Assembly: GCA_025642065.1 (NCBI GenBank)
Contig: JAODUP010000218.1
Location: forward strand, 452,545 to 516,544
Length of the DNA: 64,000 bases
Reading direction: 5' to 3'
DNA from: Paralvinella palmiformis
Lineage: Eukaryota > Annelida > Polychaeta > Terebellida > Alvinellidae
The notes beneath the pieces were generated by a model. That model saw only the letters and a list, made by a program, of their open reading frames with translations. It had not been told where the DNA came from and did not search any database. The stretch's first letter is position 1. Each line of letters begins with the position of its first letter. A program made the position numbers and the translations under genes. Shown in pieces: positions 46,613-57,759 of this stretch.

Positions 46613-47425
46613 TGATTGGGCTGATCATGGGAGATCAGCACAATAGGTGTTAAGTGAAGTCACTCTGCTCCAATGTGGTAAATTGGATTAATTTGGGGAT
46701 CCTCTAGTCAGATTTAAAAGATGTGACTTGATTTCACTGACTTCATGTGTCAAATCACCTTACATAGCCATCCTGGCTAAACACCAAGTTGATAAATATT
46801 AACTCAATAATCCCCAAAATGTTTGTAGAAACTTGTGACATCTTATGCAGTTTGCTTACCTGTCAAACTTGGCACACTGTTTTGGACATTGGCAAGTAAA
46901 CACATAAGGACATACCATTTGCGACAATGAGAACACATTGTTTTTGTTCAATAAATTACTAATTTATTGACTCATTTCAAGATGTTCAATGTATTTCCAA
47001 ATTGTATATTTAATAGGGAGCAAGTATTCAGTTCAGAAGCTCCAAATTTCATGAGATCCAGTGTAGACTCACAACAAGGCTATCACATTAGCTGTATATT
47101 CAAAGGTATGACTAAAGCTTTGTTAGAAAATTACCTTTATTTGAATTTCCCAAAATATGGAACAAATGGAGTTAGTGTGCTCATAATTATACATTCATTT
47201 CTTAATCTAAGCTGAAAAGACAGCTTAAAGGTGAAATGTTGTCTCACTATGCAAGCAATGTAAGGTGTGTTAATTAACACTCACTGCAAGGGTGGGGTAA
47301 GGAGGAAGACAGCAATAACTATCCTGGTCCCTCAGCCCAGAATATACATAGTTCATGTTATGCACCAAGTGAGACCCTCAGTTTCACTGGACGGCCCAGG
47401 TGTATGCCACTTGTAGACGAACTAT
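46613..47425. other. Non-coding stretch
   Basis: The open frame at 46967-47215 has no recognisable domain. Nothing else was identified. Confidence 0.35.
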
Positions 47426-47427
47426 TC

Positions 47428-47642
47428 ATGTTTCTGTGTAGGTTGTGTTTAGGCTTGACATAACTTGTTTGTCTGGCTTGGTTGATCTCTGCGAGTCTGG
47501 TGACAATGTGATGGCAGACAAAGGATTCACCATCAAGAATCTACTGGAAGCCAAGGATGTTGGTCTCAATATACCTCCCTTCATAGAGGATAAAAGATGG
47601 TTCAGCTTAGCTGAAGTTGAAAATTGTATGATGTTGATGTAA
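47428..47642 (+). mobile_element. DDE transposase fragment (DDE_Tnp_4 / Harbinger-like)
   Basis: Plus-strand frame with LSGLVDLCESGDNVMADKGF, then TIKNLLEAKDVGLNIPPFI and a FSLAEVE tail. This is the region around the second or third catalytic Asp (VMADKGF) of DDE_Tnp_4-type nucleases, where LNIPPF is diagnostic. In that family the protein would continue with an HVERAI motif; here it stops at 47642. It overlaps, on the opposite strand, the tail of the SWIM frame. The N-terminal half is absent. Confidence 0.72.
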
Positions 47643-47947
47643 TTGTTGGTCTGGGATCTTTTCTCTGATACACCTTTGTGTTTACCATATCCAACTACAG
47701 TTAATAATTGTACTTCATCTCCGGCAATCTTTTCCCTTCTTGGTTGATGGCATTTTTTGGCTGAGATGTCTGCTATATCTTCAGTGACAGCTCTCAGTGT
47801 CATCACATTGAACTTGGTCACCTGATACAGTAGTCTTGTAACATGGCCATAGCTCCCTCCAACACCCTTAGCACATGTACAAGATGCACCCATCACTTGT
47901 TGCTTGACTATCTGTATCTCTGGAGCTTGTTGGTGAAGTAACATGAC
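47643..47947 (-). CDS. SWIM zinc-finger exon
   Basis: A minus-strand exon whose acceptor is best placed at AACTTAG (ending about 47948), giving GVMLLHQQAPEIQIVKQQ then a SWIM-type finger ASCTCAKGVGGSYGHVTRLL, and LRAVTEDIAD with KCHQPRREKI. SWIM fingers have CxCx(n)CxH; here the third Cys is Tyr (SYGH for SCGH). The Gln-Pro-Arg-containing tail resembles SWIM proteins that are often fused to YqaJ-type nucleases in invertebrates, but no YqaJ domain was found. The phase agrees with three small upstream exons at 49.1-49.8 kb. The frame then runs antisense through the DDE fragment to 47426. Confidence 0.6.
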
Positions 47948-47959
47948 TCCTAAGTTCAA

Positions 47960-49071
47960 CCTGATATAAAGAAATACATAGTCATTACCAAGAGTATATT
48001 AACCATAGTAATTTGTTAATAATTAAATTGAACTTTGTAAACATTATAGACATTCTGCTTGGCTAACATGTATTGAAAGAAATATTAATGTACATTTACT
48101 ACAATGCATGCAGATCACATATATGCTGTATATATATCCTGATTAAAAATATTTATGTCCCTGTTTTTCTGTTATATATAAAATTAGAATACATGAACAA
48201 TACTTACAATTTTTGTAATTAAATGTCTTTGATATATATGCAAGTGAATAAAGAAGACTATATATATATATATCATGTATATACAAGATTATTATACATG
48301 TAGTTATTATTTTATTTCATACAAACAAATTGTTGTACCAGTATTTTATCTTCCATGTGTACTTTTAGGGAAGTTTAATGTCTTTACCATTCCCTTCTAA
48401 ATCCATGTGCAGTATGTATTCAGGATCAATGATACATATGATTTAAACATATTTTGCAATATAATATTTTCACATAATAAAGATGTGTGGGGATGATTAT
48501 TATTTTTAAATTCTACCATGGGGTTAACCCGCAAAGTAAATTCATAAAAGGGATGTGTAAAAAGAATTTTTGATTTCTATAGACAGGGGGGCAAAATAAT
48601 TGCCTTCTCTGGGTGGGAATTTTTTTTCTGGAATAGCCCTTATCATATTTTCACATATAGACAACACAATACCAATTTATTTATTGATATATGGTCCACT
48701 GATAAATGAAAGCGAATATGTTAGCTAAATATATAAAAACTCATTTATTAATCATGCAGGCAGCTTTTATGCTAATCAACACTTAATGGCTTCCCAACTA
48801 CATATTAACAAATGCATGAAGACTGTCGGATGAGAGGTGTGAGTCAACAGTGGTGTGCCTTGGGCATTGTGGAGCAAACAGGTTCAGATGGAAAAGACAC
48901 TTTAGCAGCATCAGATTGAGCAGACATTGATGCTCAATTTCTACTCTGTTTAAACATTAGTAATAACATTTATTCTTTGGATACATTTTTATGTCATAAA
49001 GCATTAGCAGTGACCAGTAATTAAACAAAATATATCAATTTGCCTTTTCCCTTTCATAATCATAATATTAC
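47960..49071. other. Intron-like stretch between SWIM exon and upstream exons
   Basis: AT-rich with no open frame of note; it would be an intron of the minus-strand gene. Confidence 0.35.
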
Positions 49072-49122
49072 CTTGAGTAAATATGATATCTGATAACTTG
49101 AACTTAGACTTGATTGGTGGTG
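49072..49122 (-). CDS. Small exon of the minus-strand SWIM gene
   Basis: 51 bases between CTTTCCTCAG acceptor and CAAG|GTAATA donor. In phase 1 it encodes APPIKSKFKLSDIIFTQ and leaves one base, which completes Gly with the SWIM exon. Confidence 0.5.
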
Positions 49123-49282
49123 CTGAGGAAAGACATCATACATGATTATCTAATACTATTTTTAACCAAATAAATTAAGTAATACTACTAATTGTATTAT
49201 ATTTGCTTGTAATTAGTAAAGTAAGATGTATAGTTAAAAATCAACTTTCATCCGTGCATTTATTCCAAGGAACATTCCTCAC

Positions 49283-49315
49283 CTGCTATGCTTGTGTGTT
49301 CTGGGTTGTAAAGAC
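49283..49315 (-). CDS. Small exon of the minus-strand SWIM gene
   Basis: 33 bases between TTCATTCCAG acceptor and GCAG|GTGAGG donor. Phase 1 translation GLYNPEHTSIA joins the exons on both sides without a stop. Confidence 0.5.
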
Positions 49316-49778
49316 CTGGAATGAAATGAAGCAAGAACAAAGAAAAAAATTCTCAGCCTGTTAACTCCAATGTCATTCATAAATATTTCATGATAAATGC
49401 TTTCACACAAAAACTGTTCAAAAGTTGCAAGTCAGCAACAACATGATATCCTATAGATATATACACAGTTACCAATTTTAGATCATGTTATGATTAAAAT
49501 CAACAGTAATATGAAATATCCCTTTCAGTAAAGAAATTCGATATAGAAGTAAATTGAGTTTATTTGGAAATTCATGAAACCACAAAAAAAGGTCTACTAT
49601 ATTACTAGTCTAATATAGTCAACAGAATGTCAATGTAAGATTGAAACATCCCGATCTTACAATGGACATTTTTTTACACTGAACAATATGTTGCATAACT
49701 TCTTTGAATTACAACAGGTTTATTTGTGCAACCTCATTACTACAAACAAAACCATATTAAAATATAAGAATAACTGAC

Positions 49779-49826
49779 CTGGTAGTGTTGGCAATGCCCA
49801 TATAGTTCTACTTTCTTCTACAGACT
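49779..49826 (-). CDS. Small exon of the minus-strand SWIM gene
   Basis: 48 bases between TGTGTTTGCAG acceptor and CCAG|GTCAGT donor. Phase 1 translation SVEESRTIWALPTLP; its last base completes Gly with the next exon. The three exons are all multiples of three in the same phase. Confidence 0.5.
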
Positions 49827-49967
49827 CTGCAAACACAATGTTTCATAACCAAATGTATAAGATGACTCCATCTTTATTGCAAGCCTACATCAATATTTGA
49901 AGGAAAAATATTTAAAAAATGAATATTGATGAAACAACAATTTAGCCTGGAAATGTTTTTTAATTTA

Positions 49968-50167
49968 CCTGCTGGGTGATGAACCCAACCTGGACCCATG
50001 GATCGGGTTGGGTGGGTTGAACTTTTTCTTCGGGTCACAGGTTGGGTTTGGGTTTAAGTCTTGTGGGTTGGGTTCTGGCTGTTGTCTTGTGGGTTGGGTT
50101 GTGTATGGGTTGCTTGAAAAAAAATGGGTTTTATTTATTTTAAGTCCAAAATAAAAGTGAGGTTATA

Positions 50168-50208
<41 letters not shown>

Positions 50209-51112
50209 CATATATATACATATACATATGATCACCTGTCACAGACAGTTACCACCCTCAGGGTATTCCCGCTCCATCTTTCTGTACTGCTCCCCTGTGA
50301 GTGGTAGGGGAGGAGGTTTCTCAACCACTCCCAAATGGAAGCTGTGCCGAATAAGCGACAGCCTGGGGATTCTCCCCGAACAACAAAACATAAGTCAGCA
50401 AGCAAAGTCAGTTACACCGCCTTCTTTCATTTCTGATACATGCTGCGGGACATTTGTTACTATTGGATATTAGTAGATAATGTGTTTTATTGAAGACATT
50501 TATTGTATTCTAACTGATTGGAGGTACTCTTATGTTTTAAATAGACGTGATTTTATTTCAACTATTGCTACTGATAACTAGGCTGCTGCCAAACTTACGG
50601 CTAGCTCTGTTACATCAAGTTCGAAGTCTGGAGAATATAAAATTAGGTTTCGTGGTAAGGGAAAGTCTGATGCTTGGAAAGAATAATGGCACTGAACTGG
50701 ACTTTGCTGCATGTATATCTTGTCATCAAGCACTTGCCTATTCAAGTTGTATTGGCACTTCAGCACTTAAATGTGATAAATATATAGTCACTATAGGATA
50801 CTACAGGATTTTATTATAAAGATGTAAATAAGTTACAATGGAAAAGTTGAATTCATTTTTCAATAAATTATCTTAATAACCGAAATGTTTAGTGTTTAGA
50901 CTCCATTCTTGTGGGTTGGGTATGGGTTATAGTTTTGTGGGTTGGGTTGGGCACGGATTACAGTTTTGTGGGTTGGGCACAGGTTCAATATAATTTTAAG
51001 TATGGGTTCGGGTTGGGTTCAGGTTGAGATTTGTGGAGTTGGGTATGGGTTGAGTAGTTGCGGGTTGGGTCAGGGTTGGGTTCAGCTTTACAACCTGTGC
51101 AGGGCTCTAATA
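49968..51112 (+). mobile_element. hAT-like element with GGGTTGGG ends and BED finger, copy 2
   Basis: Bounded by GGGTTGGGTGGGTT-type arrays (49990-50110 and 50910-51090), ending CTTTACAACCTGTGCAGGG. Inside, the frame 50547-50819 contains NGTELDFAACISCHQALAYS and GTSALKCDKYI, matching a BED zinc finger (CxxC...H...H), with the first histidine position now Asp. BED fingers are the DNA-binding N-terminus of hAT transposases. Most of the catalytic region is missing. A (TA)n array (50170-50205) lies within. An inverted relative occupies 21226-22415. It sits between exons of the minus-strand SWIM gene. Confidence 0.7.
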
Positions 51113-52013
51113 GTAACAGGCTAATATCTTTAGGTACAAAAGTCACTTTAATTATTCTGTAATGAAATAAATAAGTTATATAGTTAATCAAAAATTAATA
51201 AAGAATGTGATATCTGATACTGAACAAAATATGTGAACGGTTGGTCCCAATATCCAGGCATCTGTTAATTACTGTTTATGACAAATTTATGTTTTGACTA
51301 TAGGCAAACTCATTTCAGTTCATTGAGTACTTCATTAGTGTCAACATTTGTATTTTGCATCCACAATAAAAATCTAATAATAATTAGTGTCATTTAATTT
51401 ATAAGACAGTTTATAAATATAACATGTATGTAATTAAAATCACTTATTCGAATTTGGTCTATCTATTTACAGCACGAGTACTTAAAACTGGTCTCCCTGT
51501 GTACATGCCATACAGCACGCTTTCTCACTGGGTTGACTAGGGAAATCTAACGGCAATAATTTTATGTGATTAGTATATTTCTATTATCATTGGCATACTG
51601 GCATAATAAGTGGTGGTTTGATATTTTAAATGTCATAGAATATTTATATAATTATATTAGCTGTTGTGGACTACTTGAGGCATTTTATCACAATTATAAA
51701 TTTAATGATATCAAGAGTTTGTATTGTAAAATGAAGTGAAAATGATCAATTCAGTTGACCCCATGTCTTGAACAAGAAACAGAATTAGTTGTTAATTAAA
51801 TGCCATGAAGCATGGAAGCATAAAGCCACATTTCACTGCAGTAGTCCAACATAGATAAATCATCAACGTGTTTAGGGTACGGTAAATATTACTGATCTAC
51901 TTTTTAGTCTGCTTACTTTAAGCAGAATCAGCAATGGATATAAGTAGGTAAAAAACTGAGGCATTGAAGCATTTATGCAGAAGTGAAAATAATGTAATAG
52001 TTATCAGCCTCAC
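51113..52013. other. Non-coding stretch, probably intronic
   Basis: No domain, repeat copy or RNA gene recognised. Confidence 0.35.
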
Positions 52014-52205
52014 CATCGTGAAGAGTTTCAACCCGTACTCAACCAGAACCAGAGAGACTTTTCACCATGTCTGAAGTAGAACAAATAGAATCATGATATC
52101 TGTTTTTTCTCTTGGTTTTCTCCCTCTTTTTCGAAATTTGCTCCAGAACATATTCCAAGAGAAACTTCTCTGCTTTGAGGTGTTCAGCTGCAAATACACC
52201 AACAC
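52014..52205 (-). CDS. Exon of the minus-strand SWIM gene, with an in-frame stop
   Basis: 192 bases between ATGATTCAG acceptor and GATG|GTGAGG donor; phase 1 at both ends, like the 49-kb exons. It encodes VGVFAAEHLKAEKFLLEYVL, EQISKKREKTKRKNRY and SDMVKSLSGSG, then TGA at 52039-52041 followed by VRVETLHDG. A lysine-rich coiled-coil-like stretch dominates. Either the stop is the true end of another transcript, a donor upstream of it is used, or the gene is broken. Confidence 0.45.
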
Positions 52206-52989
52206 CTGAATCATAATGAATTTTTGGTTAACAACCTGTTAAAAATATTACCTATGACATAATGAGGCAGGTTCTCCAAGAAAAGAATCCAATATCAATG
52301 TAGGTTTTAAATGCAGTAGATTAGTTCATTATAATTGCTTGGTATAGTGCCAGGGTGTTTATTTTGTAATGAAGTCTCCAGGTGTTGGCAATACTTGTGG
52401 TCATACACATATTTATTTATGAACTAGTATCTATTGTAACAATGAAGTCCTGTCACTTCAGTGATTATCTGAGAACATGCATTATACTGAGTTCCTACAA
52501 TATATTCCATATATATGCTTTTTTGAAAACATGGCAAGTCCTGGCCTGATTCAGAACTCTGTTTCAGATCTTGATTCTCTGCAATCTCTCTGAAGTGAAG
52601 CAATTCATGTTAATCTTAATAGCTCACAGGAACAAGAAAAAATGTACTTTAGTGTTCATCAATTATATTAAATATTTTGACATGTTCCCAGCAGAATGTC
52701 TTGAAAATAAAATGCAACATATAACTACCATTGGAAAAAAATAATATTCATTTACAAACAATTTCCTAATTATATGAATATAGCAAAAAGTATCAATTCT
52801 ATATAAAAGTAATTCTATGAGAAATGCTGGTATTCAATAACAAAAACTAAATTATCTCTACATATAAAGCTGTTGTTGATCCCTGTCCTCTAGCATCCAA
52901 AATTTAATTTACTGATTTGGATGTTTTGAGTATATTTAGGCCCATATATGATTAAGTGTTGTATCATTCTATATTATGATCAACAAGAT

Positions 52990-53160
52990 TCACAATGATA
53001 TGGCATTATGTGTGTTTACAAGTTTATCTTTGACTTTGGGTAAGCAGAACCCAATGTTAAGTTTCGAACCACTTGCAATTTCTGTGTGCTTCATGATATC
53101 CATTATTGTGCCACTAACCATTTGTAGAATGGGCATTTCTAGCCCATTGGTTTTTACACA
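52990..53160 (-). CDS. Protein-like open segment, unrecognised
   Basis: Minus-strand reading EMPILQMVSGTIMDIMKHTE and SKLNIGFCLPKVKDKL, ending at TGA (52990-52992), looks protein-like. An acceptor-like GGGCTAG lies near 53130. It could be an exon or terminal exon of the same locus; the family is unknown. Confidence 0.25.
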   Translation of the reverse strand, partial: CVKTNGLEMPILQMVSGTIMDIMKHTEIASGSKLNIGFCLPKVKDKLVNTHNAISL

Positions 53161-53399
53161 AACGCACAACTATTATGCAGAAGCCAAAGGAGCATAGATG
53201 ATTATCAGTGCTTATTTCATATGGAGATAGGCCTAGATCTGATGTAATAATTTCACTAAGTCCCAATAACTGTTGTTGGCTATGAAAACACACAACAATT
53301 AAGCGTGTGCCTGCAGTTTTATAATTATTATCTGTCCATCTGAAATGACATTTGACCTGGTCAGTTCACATCACAGAAGTGACAAAAACCTTGATGTCT

Positions 53400-53475
53400 A
53401 GTCACGGTGTGTGGTCATTTCGGGACAAAACCATTTCGGGACAAGACCTATATATATATATATATATATATATAT
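53400..53475. repeat. TTTCGGGACAA double motif and (TA)n
   Basis: CATTTCGGGACAAAACC is followed by CATTTCGGGACAAGACC and a TA array at 53449-53474. Repeated short motifs like this can mark a transposon end; no partner was seen. Confidence 0.5.
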
Positions 53476-53879
53476 CACTGTTGATATAGGTTAGTTATGT
53501 AACTTTCTATATTAAATAAATGTTCATGATTTTGGATGATCATGTTTAGATCTGTGTTTATTATTATTATTGTGTAATCGTTTCTGCTCTTTTATGTAAT
53601 GATTAAATAACAAAATTATGTGCATTGTGAATCATTATTACATATTTTATATAAATATCAATGTTGCTGTTTTATGGCCACTTTTGTGCACAAGATTGAT
53701 TAAATAGATTGACTTGTTTTATATAAAAATAACACTTTGCTATAAAACCACATTATTCTTTATTCTCAGGAAAAAAACCATATGTAATTTAGTCTAACAG
53801 TTGCTGGTCAATGCGTAGACAGATGATGTTGCTTCCTGCCTCAACTAACAAACATGCGCTGCATGTATTTTCCTCATAC

Positions 53880-54565
53880 TCCTACCAGAGGTTGAACAAT
53901 TTTGCCGTCATGACTCAAAATCTTCTAAAACTAAATGATAATAAAACAAATATTATATATTTGGCATCACCAGATTGTGTTAAACACTAGCATTACAGAT
54001 GGGTGCATCTTCGATTACACCTAATGGGTCAGTAAAAAATCTAGGAGTTATTTTTGACCAATGTATTAACATGTATGAACATGTCAAACCTGTATGCTGA
54101 GCTGCCTACTACCATCTTAAGAATATCCACTGTTTAAAAGGATTCTTGACACAAGAAGCACTTCTAACTGTAGTCCATGCCTTTGTTACGTCTCGTATAG
54201 ACTATTATAACTCCCTGTTATATGGCATATCTGATTATAACATTAATCGCCTTCAGCGAATTCAGAATAGTGCAGCTCGCAGTAACACATACTTGAAAAT
54301 ATAATCATATCACCCCAATTCTTCAAAAACCACATTGGCTACGTGTTAGACAGCATATCCATTTCAAGATTTTATTAATAACTTATAAATCTATTTATGA
54401 TATGGTGCCAGAATACCTGTGTGAACTGGTGGCCATTATAAAGTCATCCCAAAAACTCAGGTCATCCAGTCAGATACTATTGTAGGTGCCTGTGTCTCAA
54501 CTCAAGTCATATGGTGATTGTGCATTTAGTGTTGCAGCCTGTGGCGAGTATGCCAGCTTTCTACA
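53880..54565 (+). mobile_element. CR1/L2-like LINE 3' coding fragment
   Basis: Plus-strand reading in shifting frames gives LLKLNDNKTNIIYLASP, NGSVKNLGVIFDQC, EHVKPVC then AAYYHLKNIHCLKGFLTQEA, VTSRIDYYNSLLYGISDY, NRLQRIQNSAAR, HITPILQKPHWLRVRQHIHF and DMVPEYLCEL. This is the post-catalytic part of CR1/L2 reverse transcriptases. Frameshifts are frequent and the upstream RT core is missing, as in a 5'-truncated, old insertion. The minus-strand frame 54526-54735 overlapping its end is not a gene. Confidence 0.85.
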
Positions 54566-54806
54566 TCATTATTTGTTCTTACTGACATATTGTACACCGA
54601 CCAATCCCTTGGTGTCCACACTCGACCTTTTGCACAAGTAGCTTCCATATACTTGAATCTGGGACAACATCTCAGCTGGACAGATAGTATTGAACACTGC
54701 TTCAACATGGCAACACACCTGACAAGAAACAGCATATATTTACATTATATATTTAAATAAAATATTGATTAAATAAGTATTAATCTCATTTAAAAGTTTT
54801 TAATAC

Positions 54807-54875
54807 CTTATGGGTACCAGTGTCTTGTAAGTAATCTTGTTGCATCGCTAGATCACGGATCTTATGCCATATTGC
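54807..54875 (-). CDS. Putative exon, unrecognised domain
   Basis: 69 bases between TTCATTTACAG acceptor and ATAAG|GTATTA donor, open in phase 0: AIWHKIRDLAMQQDYLQD then TGTHK. The W-x-x-I pattern recalls Myb/SANT-like modules of transposon-derived proteins. Its phase differs from the 47-52 kb exons, so another exon or gene would be needed to join them. Confidence 0.35.
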
Positions 54876-55139
54876 CTGTAAATGAAGTATGTAAATATTG
54901 GCAGTGGCAGTGTACAAGGGATAGGCGATATTGGTGGCATCGGAAATCGACATCTCTTGAATCGGTGTTGAATTTCTCCTATTTCTGACAACACTGTTGA
55001 ATCCACTATGGGGTTAAAAGGCGCTTACCTTTATTAAGTAGACAAAAAGTACATTATATATTTGATAGTATTTAATGAATAACCAATTTAATAATACATT
55101 TATTTAGTCATTGGAAAAAACACAAATATGTATATTACC

Positions 55140-55262
55140 TTCAACTAACAAATTGTAGTTTTCGTTGGAGATGGTTTATACCACATCCAATGTGACACCA
55201 CCTCTGGCAACCAACACATCCCATTGCTTTAATATTTCATGCACCCCCTTGTACATATAAGA
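55140..55262 (-). CDS. PHD-like exon fragment
   Basis: The minus strand encodes AMGCVGCQRWCHIGCGINHL, the CxxCxxWxHxxC core of a PHD finger, in a short segment with a possible donor (TTT|GTTAGT or AAG|GTAATA). The preceding cysteines are absent. It lies upstream, on the same strand, of the other minus-strand exons. Confidence 0.35.
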
Positions 55263-55653
55263 CACAGATTACTCATCTTATAATTTTCAACACAGTTTTG
55301 ATTTGAATGTGAATAAAGCTCTGTTTATATAGCGTGAATACATGATTTACTTCAGTTAGTTTACTTATATATAATTGAAACCTCACCAAAACCTGTGATA
55401 TTCGATACAAACAAGAACATCCAATCAGTAATTGCCGCAGCTGTCTTTTAAGATACCAAGATGAAGCTTTGTGAATCACACACAAGTACATCCAATTACC
55501 CATGTACTTGCGACTGTAGGCACGCATAGGCAATTAATTATTAGGAATGTTTTATCATGCAAGTTATGATTCTACATTTAAGGAGGTGTTAAAACTCATG
55601 AAAACTTATTTAATATAGAAAGTTACATGTTTGCTCATATATTAACAGTGATC

Positions 55654-55657
<4 letters not shown>

Positions 55658-55712
<55 letters not shown>
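55658..55712. repeat. (TA)n microsatellite
   Basis: AT array with one TAAATA interruption. Confidence 0.95.
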
Positions 55713-55714
<2 letters not shown>

Positions 55715-55894
55715 GTGTTGTCATGAAATGTCCTGTATTCCTAGCCACACGTGCATACACCATCTTACCACGGCGAACACACATAAAACCCCACTCACTG
55801 CACCAACTGCATGATTACATTTCAAACACATGGGTAAAAAGCACCATCTGGCCTCCAGCATGCTTGGTCTGTGCTTAACCACAGCATCTGAACA

Positions 55895-56094
55895 AATCAT
55901 GACTGTGATGATGATGATTGATGTTTTACGGCCACTTTTGTGCACTTTGAAGGCTAAATGGGCCGAGCAACCTCCAAAGGTAATGAAGCAAAGTCAAAGA
56001 TGAAACAACCTTCAGATATGCCCACACCGGGAATCGAACACGGGTGATGGTGATCTGTAGTCCAACACGCTACCGCTAGACCACGGAGGAACCA
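55895..56094 (-). mobile_element. tRNA-derived SINE
   Basis: On the minus strand TGGTCTAGCGG (A box, complement of 56073-56083) and GTTCGATTCC (B box, complement of 56030-56039) form a tRNA-like polymerase III promoter, followed by a body with ATATCTGAAGGTTG and CTTTGACTTTG and a CAT/ATC-rich tail near 55900. The anticodon and acceptor arms do not pair as in a functional tRNA. Fragments of the same family lie at 200-290, 27700 and 53665. Confidence 0.75.
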
Positions 56095-57759
56095 TCAAAT
56101 AAAGACTGTGAGGGCACTGATGACTGAACTCAAAAATCCACCAACACAACTTGCCATTCTACCAGCTAGTCCACTTGCTCCACCAAGGGGCCATCTTTGT
56201 GGATGTGCAAGCACAGATGATCGCCGAAGAAAAACTGAAGCAATGCTTAAAATATAAAAAATCAGCATTGTGGGAAGATTATGTTGCGAAAAAATTGAAT
56301 AGAAGGGAGCTACTCAGCAAGATCTAGAAACTGTGCACACGGATTTAAACTCCTATATATACAGTTATATATATTTACTGCTCTTGTCAATCTATGTTTT
56401 TTTGGTAATAACTTGTATTTTAACTAACTTGTATAATTACACACCTATACGTGGGTATGAAACTGGTGTAATTTAGTTGTTGATTGATTATTTCCATTAA
56501 AATATCAGTTATTTTGTAAACTGTTAAACATCATTTTACAGTTGGCGACACAATGACTTCTCATAAGCAACGAAACGACCTTTTCTTTTGGTGGTGAACT
56601 GGTAGTGGTGATGAAATGACCTGTTACACTTTGTAATGGAGCAACTCTTAGCAATTTCCTACATAGAAATCTGGATTTGGGATTCATTCACAACACTGAC
56701 AATATAAAAATCACCAAATGTTTATTTCAGTTTCTTCACAGTACCCACAATATATTGTCATGAACATGAATAACGGTAACCACTGATGACAATTGGTGAT
56801 TATGAAATAAACACATGCAGAAATTACTATATAAAACTGTTATGAAAATTGACGACATAAAGTTTATAGACCTACATCATGCATCTAATGATCTGTATCA
56901 TATTGTTACTCAATTAAAACACTATAATTCCGATAAATTCATTCATCAATAGCTTATTGGTAACTAATTCAACAGTTCTGACAAAAGTATGTATTCCTTG
57001 ATACTACATGAAAGGGCTTGTCATTAAAGGTCAGGTAAACCCTATTTTGTATTTAGAAATATACATATATTATCAAAGAAAATGGTCAGGGAATGCGAGT
57101 TGAAATGGTGTGAAAATTTCACTGAAACAGGACATTGAATATGCGCATTTGCTCCCGAATCTGACAATGATGTCAAATTGAGGAGCCTGGGTGAAATTTG
57201 TACGAGTGAAGGCTGAATTGCACTAATTTCCACATCCAGTGCCATCATCTAGCACATGTCAAAAAAAATTGATTCTGTGTAAAAGAGCTGTGCCATAAAT
57301 TCAACCTGTGACTCTGACTGTTAAACTGTGCAAGTCCCACCCATCACAAGCTAATTTCTGGTGAGATTCACTTCCAACGCCAGTGACTATGATCTATAGG
57401 AGAGGGAGGTGTGATGTTGACAAGAGAGTTTTGGAGAACAAGTGTAGGTGTACTTTCAACAAGCTGCAAGGGTTGTTATTTATATTTAATAGTTATATTT
57501 TTTTTTCAATTTTCTTCACAGCTTATTTCTTACCTATGGCTATACCAACCTTTGTGACAAATTTAATTAAATCTGTTAATGGATGCATCATGGCACCATC
57601 AGAACTGTACTCCTGTGTACATTCATACTGGAGATACAATTATTACTGGCATTTATTTATTTTCAATGGAGCTGCTGTATGAAAGCAGCATAGTTAGTGC
57701 TACACAAACACACCTAGCCAATAGGGTTGAGGCCAAGTACATGGGAAAGTACCCAACTA
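56095..57759. other. No recognised gene
   Basis: A plus-strand segment at 56140-56260 reads LAILPASPLAPPRGHLCGC and DDRRRKTEAML, protein-like but unassigned. Other open frames (56505-56687, 57042-57248, 57383-57800) show no domain. Confidence 0.3.

Noticed and set aside
49975..50110. GGGTTGGG arrays as an interstitial telomere
   Set aside because: Units are irregular, not TTAGGG, occur at both ends of a dispersed element, and are matched by the inverted copy at 21-22 kb.
56030..56094. Genuine tRNA gene on the minus strand
   Set aside because: A and B boxes are good but acceptor and anticodon stems do not pair; body and tail make it a SINE.
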